Assembly: GCF_045629565.1 (NCBI RefSeq)
Contig: NZ_JAZQRL010000100.1
Coordinates: 62,001 to 126,000 of the forward strand
Direction: 5' to 3'
Origin: Arcticibacter sp045629565
GTDB taxonomy: Bacteria > Bacteroidota > Bacteroidia > Sphingobacteriales > Sphingobacteriaceae
Length of the DNA: 64,000 nucleotides
The notes below the pieces were generated by a model. The model was not told the origin of the DNA. It was given only the letters and a program-made list of their open reading frames with translations, and made no database searches. The position numbers and the translations under genes are program-made. Numbering within the stretch: position 1 is the first letter of the stretch; every line of letters begins with the position of its first letter. This document shows positions 37,181-45,720 of this stretch, in pieces.

Positions 37181-38812
37181 ATGAAAACGATCAAGATGAA
37201 AGCAAGAATTTTATACGTCATAAAACTATCGGTCATTGCACTGGTCATTTCTTCCTGCAGTAAGCTGGACCTGACGCCTACGAATGACTTAACAGCCGAC
37301 AAGGTCTATGCAGACCCTGCAGGTTATAAACAAGCGCTGGCAAAGGTTTACGGAGCCTTTGCCATGACAGGAAATGCGGCTACCGGCAGACAGGATATAC
37401 CGGCAGAAATTATTCCGGATGAAGGAAACTCTGATTTCCTCCGGTTGTACTGGAACCTCCAGGAGCTGACGACAGATGAAGCTGCCTGGTCATGGATCGG
37501 TGACGCGGGAATTCAGGGCTTGCATGAGCTAAACTGGTCGGCTGGAAATGCGATAGTGAACGGGCTTTATTACAGGTCGTTTTATCAGATTACCTTATGC
37601 AACGATTTCATCAGGCAGTCCACAGAAGCGAAAATTTCCGAGAGGGGAATCAGCGGCGCAGATGCCGAAGAATTGAAGAGATTTCGGGCAGAGGCTCGTT
37701 TTCTGAGGGCCTTTCAATATTGGGTCCTCATGGATATCTATGGAAATCCACCGTTTGTTACAGAAGACATCGGTATAGGCTCCGGCGTGCTCCCTCAACA
37801 AATCCAGCGTAAAGATCTCTTTACGTATGTCGAATCAGAGTTAATGGCTATTGAGCCTGACTTAGCAGCTCCAAAATCAAACGAGTACGGACGCGCCGAT
37901 CAGGCAGCTGCATGGGCACTTTTGTCGCGCCTTTATCTCAATGCGGAGGTTTACACGGGCACTCCAAAGTTTACCGAGGCCATCACCTACTGTAATAAGA
38001 TTATTCAGGCAGGGTATAGTTTAATACCTAATTATCAGGAGCTAACTATCGCTGACAACCATCTCAATACCAGCGAGAATATCCTTATGATCGCTTATGA
38101 TGGAACCAACACGCAGAATTTTGGAGGTACCACGTATCTGATGCATGGCCCCGCTAATGTGCCTGCCGACGTTTCAGGGTCAAACGGAGACTGGGGAGGA
38201 TTGCGTTGCACAGAAGATTTTGTTAATCTCTTCGCAGATAAAACAGGGAGTACCGATAAGAGAGCACTGTTTTATACAGGGACAACCGGGAAACCCCAAA
38301 CACTCAACATGGAAGAACTCTATTTGAGTACTTCTGGTTACTCGTCTATCAAGTTCAGAAATAAGACGAAGACCGGAGCGCTGGCACCAAATATTGATCC
38401 GGCGAAAGACTTTTCCGATATAGACTTCCCTTTATTCCGCCTTGGAGAAATTTACCTCACCTACGCTGAAGCGGTTCTTCGCGGCGGCACCGGAGGCGAC
38501 GCTAATACAGCACTGTTGTACATCAACGCCTTGCGTACCAGAGCTTACAGCGGAAGTACAGCTGGTAATATAACAGGTGGTGCGTTGACGCTCGACTTCG
38601 TCCTGGATGAAAGGGCGAGAGAGCTTTATTACGAAGCTGTCCGCAGAACTGACCTGGTTCGCTACGGCAGACTTACTACTGATGCTTATCTATGGGCCTG
38701 GAAAGGCGGTCTGCAGCAGGGCCAGTCTGTAGATGCGAAGTATAATATCTTCCCTTTACCACCAACAGATTTATCGTCCAATCCTAACCTGGTTCAAAAT
38801 GAAGGCTACTAA
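37181..38812 (+). CDS. SusD/RagB-family glycan-binding lipoprotein
   Basis: 543 residues with a lipoprotein signal; the ATG at 37181 or the one at 37196 both lead into ILYVIKLSVIALVISSC, with the Cys lipidated. The N-terminal SusD-like part (ELTTDEAAWSWIGDAGI) with TPR helices includes FRAEARFLRAFQYWVLMDIY, and the C-terminal RagB part has FPLFRLGEIYLTYAEAVL and VLDERARELYYEAVRRTDLVR (in part: DERARELYYEAVRRTDL), all family hallmarks. It caps the SusC barrel at the cell surface and captures the oligosaccharide. Stop and next start are 1 base apart. Confidence 0.95.
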   Translation: MKTIKMKARILYVIKLSVIALVISSCSKLDLTPTNDLTADKVYADPAGYKQALAKVYGAFAMTGNAATGRQDIPAEIIPDEGNSDFLRLYWNLQELTTDEAAWSWIGDAGIQGLHELNWSAGNAIVNGLYYRSFYQITLCNDFIRQSTEAKISERGISGADAEELKRFRAEARFLRAFQYWVLMDIYGNPPFVTEDIGIGSGVLPQQIQRKDLFTYVESELMAIEPDLAAPKSNEYGRADQAAAWALLSRLYLNAEVYTGTPKFTEAITYCNKIIQAGYSLIPNYQELTIADNHLNTSENILMIAYDGTNTQNFGGTTYLMHGPANVPADVSGSNGDWGGLRCTEDFVNLFADKTGSTDKRALFYTGTTGKPQTLNMEELYLSTSGYSSIKFRNKTKTGALAPNIDPAKDFSDIDFPLFRLGEIYLTYAEAVLRGGTGGDANTALLYINALRTRAYSGSTAGNITGGALTLDFVLDERARELYYEAVRRTDLVRYGRLTTDAYLWAWKGGLQQGQSVDAKYNIFPLPPTDLSSNPNLVQNEGY

Positions 38813-38813
38813 C

Positions 38814-39935
38814 ATGAAAAAGGCAATTTATTCAGTTTTACTTTTCAGCCTGCTAAGTCTCCTGTTCGTTTCCTGCCAAAAGGATATGGAGAAGACCATC
38901 CTGGTAAAACCTGCATCGATACAAGGGTTTTCAGCAAGCGTAACGGATATTCTGTTAAATCCGGACAACAAAACTCAGACAGTGGTAACGTTCAAGTTTG
39001 AAGAACCAAGCTATGGAACTGACGTAGTTCCTTCTTACAGTTTACAATTCGACATTCCTTCTGACACGACCGGCCCGGATGCCTGGTCGAAGGCTGTAGT
39101 CGTGCGACTAACAGGCAATGCGGTAGAAAGGTCGTTCAACGGTGCCGATCTCAATGCGCTTCTCGTCAATCAGCTCAATATGAAGCCGGGTACGAAAGCG
39201 GACCTGGCGGTTAGATTGGTTTCGGAAATTCTTAAAACTACCGGGAATCCAAGCTCTGTAGCCCCTGTCTATTCAACTATTACTATAGCTGTAACTCCAT
39301 TTGAAGATATCGTCATTTATCCGGCTCTGGTAGTGAAGGGAGGCAACTCCTGGATCACCCCCCCGCCAGGAGAAAGGGCACCTGGTTATGTGCTGACATC
39401 TGCAGGTTTTAACTCGAAGTATGAAGGCTATCTTAATCTTCCGGATGCTGATGGTTGGGGCGGCGACGCATTCCAGCTCGTCTCAAGCACTGACCAGAAA
39501 GTATACGGCTGGGGAACGAGTGCCACAACGATTGCTGAGGGAGGCGGGAATCTATGGTTAACTCCTAGTCCGGTCTATATGAAAGTCAATGTCGATCTGA
39601 GCACTAATGCCATCAGTTACACACCGGCATCGTTCTCTATTTCCGGAGATCATAACAGCTGGAGTACCACGGAAACACCTATGACTTACGATGTGACCGC
39701 TGGTGTTTTGAAGGCGACAGGTGTTTCGCTGACAGCGGGGAAAGCATTCGCCTTTATCGGAAACAACAGTTGGGACTTGAGTTATAAGGTGGATGAAGAT
39801 GACAAATTGGTGTTTGCAGGTCCGCCAAACTGGGGAGGCAACAATATTGTTGTGCCAGCTACCGGAACCTACACCATCATCCTTGATCTAAGCAGGGGCG
39901 CCGGAAATTACACTTATTCATTAACCGAAGAATAA
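38814..39935 (+). CDS. SusE-like surface glycan-binding lipoprotein
   Basis: 373 residues from the ATG at 38814, which follows the susD stop by one base; the frame is open upstream but overlaps susD. The signal is MKKAIYSVLLFSLLSLLFVSC with Cys lipidation. The first domain (about 35-150) has the SusE-type beta-sandwich VTDILLNPDNKTQTVVTFKF, and the C-terminal part has two domains with repeated Trp (ISGDHNSWSTTETPM and FAFIGNNSWDLSYKV), typical of starch- and glycan-binding SusE/SusF modules. It would help capture the polysaccharide at the surface. The family link is good, the ligand is inferred from the neighbours. Confidence 0.85.
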   Translation: MKKAIYSVLLFSLLSLLFVSCQKDMEKTILVKPASIQGFSASVTDILLNPDNKTQTVVTFKFEEPSYGTDVVPSYSLQFDIPSDTTGPDAWSKAVVVRLTGNAVERSFNGADLNALLVNQLNMKPGTKADLAVRLVSEILKTTGNPSSVAPVYSTITIAVTPFEDIVIYPALVVKGGNSWITPPPGERAPGYVLTSAGFNSKYEGYLNLPDADGWGGDAFQLVSSTDQKVYGWGTSATTIAEGGGNLWLTPSPVYMKVNVDLSTNAISYTPASFSISGDHNSWSTTETPMTYDVTAGVLKATGVSLTAGKAFAFIGNNSWDLSYKVDEDDKLVFAGPPNWGGNNIVVPATGTYTIILDLSRGAGNYTYSLTEE

Positions 39936-39941
39936 AAACAC

Positions 39942-40988
39942 ATGGCATTGAACAAATATCTCAGTCTCGCATGGTTTCTCGCACTCGCAACCTGTGCCTG
40001 TAGTAGCGGCAGCGAAGACGGGGAGCCCCTGGAGCCACCTGAACCGCCGGGGCAGCCGTTCGGTTTAGTCAAAGGTGCCGACGTGAGCTGGCTCAGCGAG
40101 ATGGAAGCAGCCAAAATCAAGTTTTATAATAACGTTGGGGAGGAGAAGGATCTTCTGGAAATACTAAAAGGAAAAGGGATGAACACCATCAGGCTGCGCG
40201 TCTGGGTAAATCCTCAGGATGGCTGGTGCGATGTCAATGATGTAGTGGAAAAAGCCAGAAGAGCCAAAAGGGCGGGCTTCCGCACGTTGATAGATTTTCA
40301 CTATAGCGATAGTTGGGCAGATCCGGGCAAGCAAACAAAGCCTGCGCTATGGCAGAACAAGGACATTTCGGCTCTTAAGGCGCTGGTGAGCAGTCACACA
40401 ACGGAGGTGCTGGCGGCTTTGAAAAACCATGGAGTTACCCCTGAGTGGGTGCAAATCGGTAACGAAACCAATAACGGGATGCTGTGGGAGGATGGAAAGG
40501 CGTCGGTCAGCATGAAAAGCTTTGCAGAATTAATTCTTTCGGGTTATAACGCTGTCAAAGCTACAAGTCCCGATATTAAGGTGATCGTTCATCTATCCAA
40601 CGGGTATGATAACTCCATGTTTCGTTGGATGTTCGACGGGCTAAAGGCAAATGGGGCGAAATGGGACGTGGTCGGCATGTCTCTCTATCCACGGGCAAGC
40701 GACTGGCAGCAAAAGAACGAGCAATGTCTGGCTAATATGCAGGATATGATCACACGATACGATAAGGAAGTACTGCTTTGCGAGGTAGGCATGCCCATGT
40801 CGGAAGGTGCTGCGGCAAAGGCTTTCATAACCGACCTGATAGCGAAAGTGAAATCGCTTCCTGAAAACAAAGGTCTCGGTGTTTTATATTGGGAGCCTCA
40901 GGCGTATAACAGCTGGAAAGGGTACAAGTTAGGCGCTTTTGACGATTCAGGTAAGCCTACTGAAGCCCTGGATGCATTTATTAATTAA
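39942..40988 (+). CDS. GH53 arabinogalactan endo-beta-1,4-galactanase
   Basis: 348 residues. A lipoprotein signal (MALNKYLSLAWFLALATCAC, then SSGSEDGE) suggests surface anchoring, followed by a Pro/Glu-rich linker and one GH53 TIM barrel: FGLVKGADVSWLSEMEA at the start, NTIRLRVWVNP, LIDFHYSDSWADPGKQ, WVQIGNETNNGML with the acid/base Glu (about 174) and VLLCEVGMPMS with the nucleophile Glu (about 280). It cuts beta-1,4-galactan inside the chain. Its presence names the substrate of the locus: pectic galactan, such as that of rhamnogalacturonan I. Confidence 0.95.
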   Translation: MALNKYLSLAWFLALATCACSSGSEDGEPLEPPEPPGQPFGLVKGADVSWLSEMEAAKIKFYNNVGEEKDLLEILKGKGMNTIRLRVWVNPQDGWCDVNDVVEKARRAKRAGFRTLIDFHYSDSWADPGKQTKPALWQNKDISALKALVSSHTTEVLAALKNHGVTPEWVQIGNETNNGMLWEDGKASVSMKSFAELILSGYNAVKATSPDIKVIVHLSNGYDNSMFRWMFDGLKANGAKWDVVGMSLYPRASDWQQKNEQCLANMQDMITRYDKEVLLCEVGMPMSEGAAAKAFITDLIAKVKSLPENKGLGVLYWEPQAYNSWKGYKLGAFDDSGKPTEALDAFIN

Positions 40989-41003
40989 GTACAGAATATT
41001 TTC

Positions 41004-43595
41004 ATGAAGAGAATCAGTTATCTACAGTATCTGCTATTACTTTTATTTGTCGTTCTTCAGTTCGACAGCAATGCGCAAAGTAAGCCGGCCGCTGCAAAGT
41101 CATCCATCTATGTTGACGATAAAGGGGTCATACGCTGGAAGGACAATAACAAAGAGGCTAGTTTTTTCGGTGTGAACTATACCGTCCCCTTTGCATTTGG
41201 CTATCGTTCACATAAAACCCTCCAGGTTCCTCTTGAAAAGGCTATCGATCAGGATGTTTATCATTTGGCCAGGTTGGGGCTAAATGCCTTTCGGGTACAT
41301 GTTTGGGATACGGAGATAACAGATTCCACAGGAAACCTCATTGAAAATGAACATCTGCGACTTTTTGATTACCTGATTGCCCAGCTTAAAAAGCGGAATA
41401 TTAAGATCCTGATAACTCCCATCGCATTTTGGGGGAACGGATATCCGGAGAGAGATGAGGCAACAGGAAGCTTTTCGGCTAAGTATGGAAAAGACAGGGC
41501 ATTGGTGGAGGAAGAGGCGTTTAAAGCGCAGGAGCGGTATCTTGAGCAGTTCTTCAAGCATAAGAACCCTTATACAAGCCTTACTTATACAGACGACCCG
41601 GATGTGCTTGCTATGGAAATTAATAATGAACCGCATCACTCCGGACCACCGGAGAGAACTACCGAATATATTAACAGGATGACCAAAGCGGTCAAAGGCA
41701 CGGGTTGGAACAAACCGGTGTTTTATAACATCAGCGAGTCGCCCAAATATGCAGATGCCGTGGTAAAGGCGGATGTCGATGGACATAGTTTTCAATGGTA
41801 TCCGACGGGACTTGTAGCCAATTTCGCTTTGAAGGGCAACCATTTGCCTCATGTGGATACATACGCAATCCCGTTTGATAGCATTCCTGCGTTCAGGAAC
41901 AGAGCAAAGATGGTTTACGAATTTGATTCCGGTGATGTGTTAGATTCTTACATGTACCCTGCCATGGCTCGTAGTTTCCGCACTGCTGGCTTTCAATGGG
42001 CAACGCAATTTGCCTATGATCCGTTGGCAACAGCATACGCAAACCCCGAATACCAGACGCATTATCTGAATCTCGCGTACACACCGTCAAAAGCCATCAG
42101 TTTCTTGATCGCTGCAAAGGTATTCGATCGGGTCCCGCGTCTGAAGTCGTACGGTCAATACCCTGCAAGTGCTACATTTGAGTCTTTTCGTGTATCCTAT
42201 GAAGAGTCATTGAGCGAGATGAACACCAACAATGCGTTTTACTATTCTAACTCAACAAAAACTAAACCGCTGAGCCCTGCAAAGCTCAAGCATGTAGCAG
42301 GTGTTGGTTCATCCGAAATAGTTAACTATAAGGGAACCGGAGCTTACTTTCTGGACAAGGTAAAAGAGGGGGTATGGCGACTGGAAGTCATGCCGGATGT
42401 GATTCAGGTCCGGGATCCTTTTGAAAGGCCCTCGCTAAAGAAAGAAGTTACACGCATACAGTGGGGAAATCACCAGATGACAATTGATCTTCCTGATCTC
42501 GGTGCCGACTATACCGTAGAAGCACTCCACGAAGGGGACAGCCTTAAATCATCTGCAGAAGGCAGACAGATCAACATCAGTCCCGGAGTGTACCTGCTCG
42601 CTCAAAAAGGGAAAAAGAGCAGTGGGATACCTCAGCGAATCGGCAACATTGGTCTAAGGGAATTTGTTGCGCCTGAGGCCTTTGCATCCCAGCCGGCAGT
42701 CGCCCACCATCCGGATATAGAAGTCAGTGCCGGCAAATCCCACATTCTCCGGTTTCAGATAGCTGGTGTCGAACCATCGGATAAGATTTCTGTCCAGCTG
42801 AACCACACTGCAGGGGGGTGGAAGACGTTGGGTGTATCACCTGTTGCTGCTCATCAATACCAGGTGGAGCTGCCCTCAGAGCTGCAAAAGCCAGGAGAGT
42901 TGAGTTACAAACTGATCGTCAGGAAAGGGAATGAACAATTTTTTACGTTTCCCGGAGGCCATACAGGTGATCCGTACAACTGGGAAAGCGTACAGGCTGA
43001 CAGCTGGAAGACCAGAGTCGCAGCGGTAAACGCCGCAGCAGAGTTGTTCAATCCTGCGACCGATCGTAGCCGGGTATCTGTATACGCACCACTATGGAAA
43101 AACAACAAAGTAGAATATATAAGCTCGTTTCTGCCGGGTGAGATGCTGATAAGACAATTGATTGTGAATTCTGCCGACGCCAATGGTATGGGCTTTCAGT
43201 TTAATTTTGGAGATAAGCTAAGTGGACGAACCAGCGAATTGAACACATTTGACAGGATCATATTCAAAGCCAGGGCCATAGACAAACCCCTCAAAGCCAA
43301 ACTAGTGATTGTTACCAAAGATGCCGAGGCTTATTCCAAAGACTTCAACCTTTCCCGGGAGCTACATGAATTCGAAATTCCGATAGGCGATCTAAAGCCT
43401 GATGCACAAATGCTACTTCCACGACCATATCCCGGTTTTCATCCGCTTTACTTCAAAGCTGCGGATGGTTCGGGTTTGAAGCTTAGCGACGCCGAAAAGG
43501 TCCAGATTATATTTGAAGCAGCTAAAGATGAAAAGAATCAGGGTCTGGAGCTGGGTAGTATCCTTCTGCTTAAGCGGGCTGGCCCGGACAGATAA
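41004..43595 (+). CDS. Secreted GH-A clan glycoside hydrolase, specificity unassigned
   Basis: 863 residues with a signal peptide (MKRISYLQYLLLLLFVVLQF, cut near SNAQ). Residues 40-430 form a GH-A type (beta/alpha)8 barrel: LARLGLNAFRVHVWDTE, LAMEINNEPHHSGP with the acid/base Glu (about 209) and AKMVYEFDSGDVLDSY with the candidate nucleophile (about 305). Residues 430-560 and 560-860 are beta-rich accessory domains, the last a CBM-like sandwich (GLELGSILLLKR at the end). I cannot assign a CAZy family from reading; GH2 and GH5 share the barrel. In the classical galactan locus this place is held by an exo-beta-galactosidase, so this protein may fill that role. Confidence 0.75.
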   Translation: MKRISYLQYLLLLLFVVLQFDSNAQSKPAAAKSSIYVDDKGVIRWKDNNKEASFFGVNYTVPFAFGYRSHKTLQVPLEKAIDQDVYHLARLGLNAFRVHVWDTEITDSTGNLIENEHLRLFDYLIAQLKKRNIKILITPIAFWGNGYPERDEATGSFSAKYGKDRALVEEEAFKAQERYLEQFFKHKNPYTSLTYTDDPDVLAMEINNEPHHSGPPERTTEYINRMTKAVKGTGWNKPVFYNISESPKYADAVVKADVDGHSFQWYPTGLVANFALKGNHLPHVDTYAIPFDSIPAFRNRAKMVYEFDSGDVLDSYMYPAMARSFRTAGFQWATQFAYDPLATAYANPEYQTHYLNLAYTPSKAISFLIAAKVFDRVPRLKSYGQYPASATFESFRVSYEESLSEMNTNNAFYYSNSTKTKPLSPAKLKHVAGVGSSEIVNYKGTGAYFLDKVKEGVWRLEVMPDVIQVRDPFERPSLKKEVTRIQWGNHQMTIDLPDLGADYTVEALHEGDSLKSSAEGRQINISPGVYLLAQKGKKSSGIPQRIGNIGLREFVAPEAFASQPAVAHHPDIEVSAGKSHILRFQIAGVEPSDKISVQLNHTAGGWKTLGVSPVAAHQYQVELPSELQKPGELSYKLIVRKGNEQFFTFPGGHTGDPYNWESVQADSWKTRVAAVNAAAELFNPATDRSRVSVYAPLWKNNKVEYISSFLPGEMLIRQLIVNSADANGMGFQFNFGDKLSGRTSELNTFDRIIFKARAIDKPLKAKLVIVTKDAEAYSKDFNLSRELHEFEIPIGDLKPDAQMLLPRPYPGFHPLYFKAADGSGLKLSDAEKVQIIFEAAKDEKNQGLELGSILLLKRAGPDR

Positions 43596-43707
43596 TTTAG
43601 CTTGCCATATGTCATTCATAGCCAGGCGAATCCTTCTGGCCGGGGCAGGACCTTTTGGTCATATTAAAACAATTACGCGGCTGATGTAGTTTTCTTGCGT
43701 AACTACT

Positions 43708-44745
43708 ATGACTGAAGAAAAAAAAGACTTAAATCTGTTTGCTAAGAAAGTTTGGATAACTGCTGGGATCATCGCCTTACTCGTTATCCTTATATTTATT
43801 TTGAAGGCTGCATTTAATGTGTTGCTGATGATTTTCGCCGGTTCCCTGATTTCCATATTCTTTCATGGACTCGCTGATCTGGTAGAAAGAAACACGAAAT
43901 GGAAGCGCTCCTGGAGCATGGCGGTGGGTGTTCTTTTTACGTTCCTTGTTATCGGCTCTATGTTCTACCTCATGGGGGCCAAGATTTCCCAGCAGGCCAG
44001 TGAAATGAGCAAGGAAGTACCGTTATTGGTGGATACCGCTGAAAGTAAGCTCAGGGAATCTACCATCGGACGAAAGATTCTCTATTATGTATCCGGCAAC
44101 AACAGCCAGAAGCTCATGAACTCCTTTCAGCAGATCTTTCGTACCAGCTTCGGGGTAGTTGGTGACTTGTATATCATATTCTTTATCGGTCTTTTCTTTA
44201 CCGTAAGTCCTTCCATGTACAAAGACGGCTTCGTTAAACTTATGCCTCTTGCAGCTAAGCCCGGAGCAGTGCGCGTGCTGAACCGAATTAGCGGAACGCT
44301 GAAAGGCTGGCTTAAAGGAGCCATGCTGGCGATGCTGATCATCGCCATATTTACCTTTATAGGCCTTAAAATAGTGGGGGTGCCCATGGCTTTGGCTCTT
44401 GCGGTAATGGCAGGGTTACTGAATTTTATACCGAATTTCGGGCCATTGATCGCCATGATTCCGGCCGTTCTGATCGGTTTAACGATAGATACCAATACAG
44501 GATTCATCATAGCGCTCATGTATGTCGGCATACAAGCGATCGAGAGTAATGTGGTTACGCCAATGGTACAAAATGCGATTATCAAGATACCTCCTGCAAT
44601 GATCATTATCAGCCAGGTATTAATCGGTACTTTAACGGGTGGTTTAGGTATTATACTGGCGACGCCATTATTGGCGGTCGTTATTGTGATCATAGACGAA
44701 CTGTACGTGAAAAATCAGGCCGAGGCTATTCAGCCCGCCAAATAA
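43708..44745 (+). CDS. AI-2E family membrane transporter
   Basis: 345 residues with seven to eight membrane helices in the layout of the UPF0118/AI-2E exporter family: a helix pair at residues 17-50, an amphipathic stretch with Lys/Glu residues (about 90-130), and a C-terminal group with the conserved ALALAVMAGLLNFIPNFGPL and QAIESNVVTPMVQ. Members include the AI-2 exporter TqsA and Na+/H+ antiporters, so the substrate is open. Its last 20 bases overlap the convergent egtD gene. Confidence 0.88.
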   Translation: MTEEKKDLNLFAKKVWITAGIIALLVILIFILKAAFNVLLMIFAGSLISIFFHGLADLVERNTKWKRSWSMAVGVLFTFLVIGSMFYLMGAKISQQASEMSKEVPLLVDTAESKLRESTIGRKILYYVSGNNSQKLMNSFQQIFRTSFGVVGDLYIIFFIGLFFTVSPSMYKDGFVKLMPLAAKPGAVRVLNRISGTLKGWLKGAMLAMLIIAIFTFIGLKIVGVPMALALAVMAGLLNFIPNFGPLIAMIPAVLIGLTIDTNTGFIIALMYVGIQAIESNVVTPMVQNAIIKIPPAMIIISQVLIGTLTGGLGIILATPLLAVVIVIIDELYVKNQAEAIQPAK

Positions 44746-45706
44746 CGTCTGCGAACCAGCCTTTCGAATCTGTCAGCTTCAGGAGAGGAGTAAAGCCCGA
44801 GCCGGAGGCGAATGCGTCAATCTGTGCTGTGGTATATTTCTGGGACGTTTCTGTGAAAATATACTCATGCTGGCTGAAGTTTATCGGTTCTTCGCCGATC
44901 GTTACCACCTGATCGGTCTTGCTGATCAGGTAACTTTTGCATGCTCCGGTTTCAGGGTCATAGTTTTCATAATGATGGAAAAGCCGGATATCAAAATCGG
45001 CTCCGAGTTCGCGGTTGATCCTTGATAAGAGGTTCAGATTGAATTTTTCTGTAATGCCTCCCTGATCATTATACGCATTGAAAATTATCCAGGGATCCTT
45101 CTTTAGGTCGAAGCCCATCAATACCATGTCTCCTGAAGACAGGTTCCGGCGCAGTTCGGTGCAAAAATTAATTGCCTCTTCGGGATGCATATTGCCGATG
45201 TTTCCACCAAGGAACATGACTAGTTTAGGCCGGGATGAAATAGCCACGGTTTTCTGTAGTGCGTCGAAATAGTCGCCCTGTATACCCTTGATCCTGATTC
45301 CCGGGAGGCGTGCCGGTATCTGTTCTGTTAAGAGATTGATAATATTAGCCGAGATGTCTATGGGATAGTAAGTGAAATCGAATCCCTGAGACATCAGGCA
45401 ATCAAGTAAATAATATGATTTAGCAGCGTCCCCGGCCCCCAGTTCAATAAGGTCAAGGCCCCCTTTTAGATCTCTTAAGGGTGCCACCATTTTATCGCAT
45501 TGTCCTTTAAATATCTCCATTTCGCAATCTGTAAGGTAATATTCAGGAGCATTCATGATCTGCCGGAACAGCTCGTCACCTTCCGCATCATAAAGGTATT
45601 TGGACTGAAGCTCTTTAGGATATTTCTTTAATCCTGACATGACATCATTTCTGAAAGCGCAGAGTGCTTCTTCAGACAAGATTACGGGTTCAGATATTTC
45701 ATTCAT
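44726..45706 (-). CDS. egtD: L-histidine N-alpha-methyltransferase EgtD
   Basis: 326 residues. The family start is clear (YLYDAEGDELFRQIMNAPEY, about 40-59, then YLTDCE). LIELGAGDAAKS (about 86-97) is the SAM motif, MFLGGNIGN the next conserved loop, and AYNDQGGITEKFNLNLLSRI the histidine-binding part. The pair Glu and Ser in EYIFTETSQKY, which hold the substrate in EgtD, is present, and GWFADVIW closes the protein. It trimethylates histidine to hercynine, the first step of ergothioneine synthesis. EgtB lies 14 bases upstream on the same strand, so they form an operon. The 3' end overlaps the AI-2E gene. Confidence 0.92.
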   Translation of the reverse strand: MNEISEPVILSEEALCAFRNDVMSGLKKYPKELQSKYLYDAEGDELFRQIMNAPEYYLTDCEMEIFKGQCDKMVAPLRDLKGGLDLIELGAGDAAKSYYLLDCLMSQGFDFTYYPIDISANIINLLTEQIPARLPGIRIKGIQGDYFDALQKTVAISSRPKLVMFLGGNIGNMHPEEAINFCTELRRNLSSGDMVLMGFDLKKDPWIIFNAYNDQGGITEKFNLNLLSRINRELGADFDIRLFHHYENYDPETGACKSYLISKTDQVVTIGEEPINFSQHEYIFTETSQKYTTAQIDAFASGSGFTPLLKLTDSKGWFADVIWRAE

Positions 45707-45720
45707 AGGTAATGTATCAG

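Noticed and set aside
44127..44693. A 188-codon leftward frame
   Set aside because: It is the antisense shadow of the AI-2E transporter gene and shows only its reversed hydrophobic composition.
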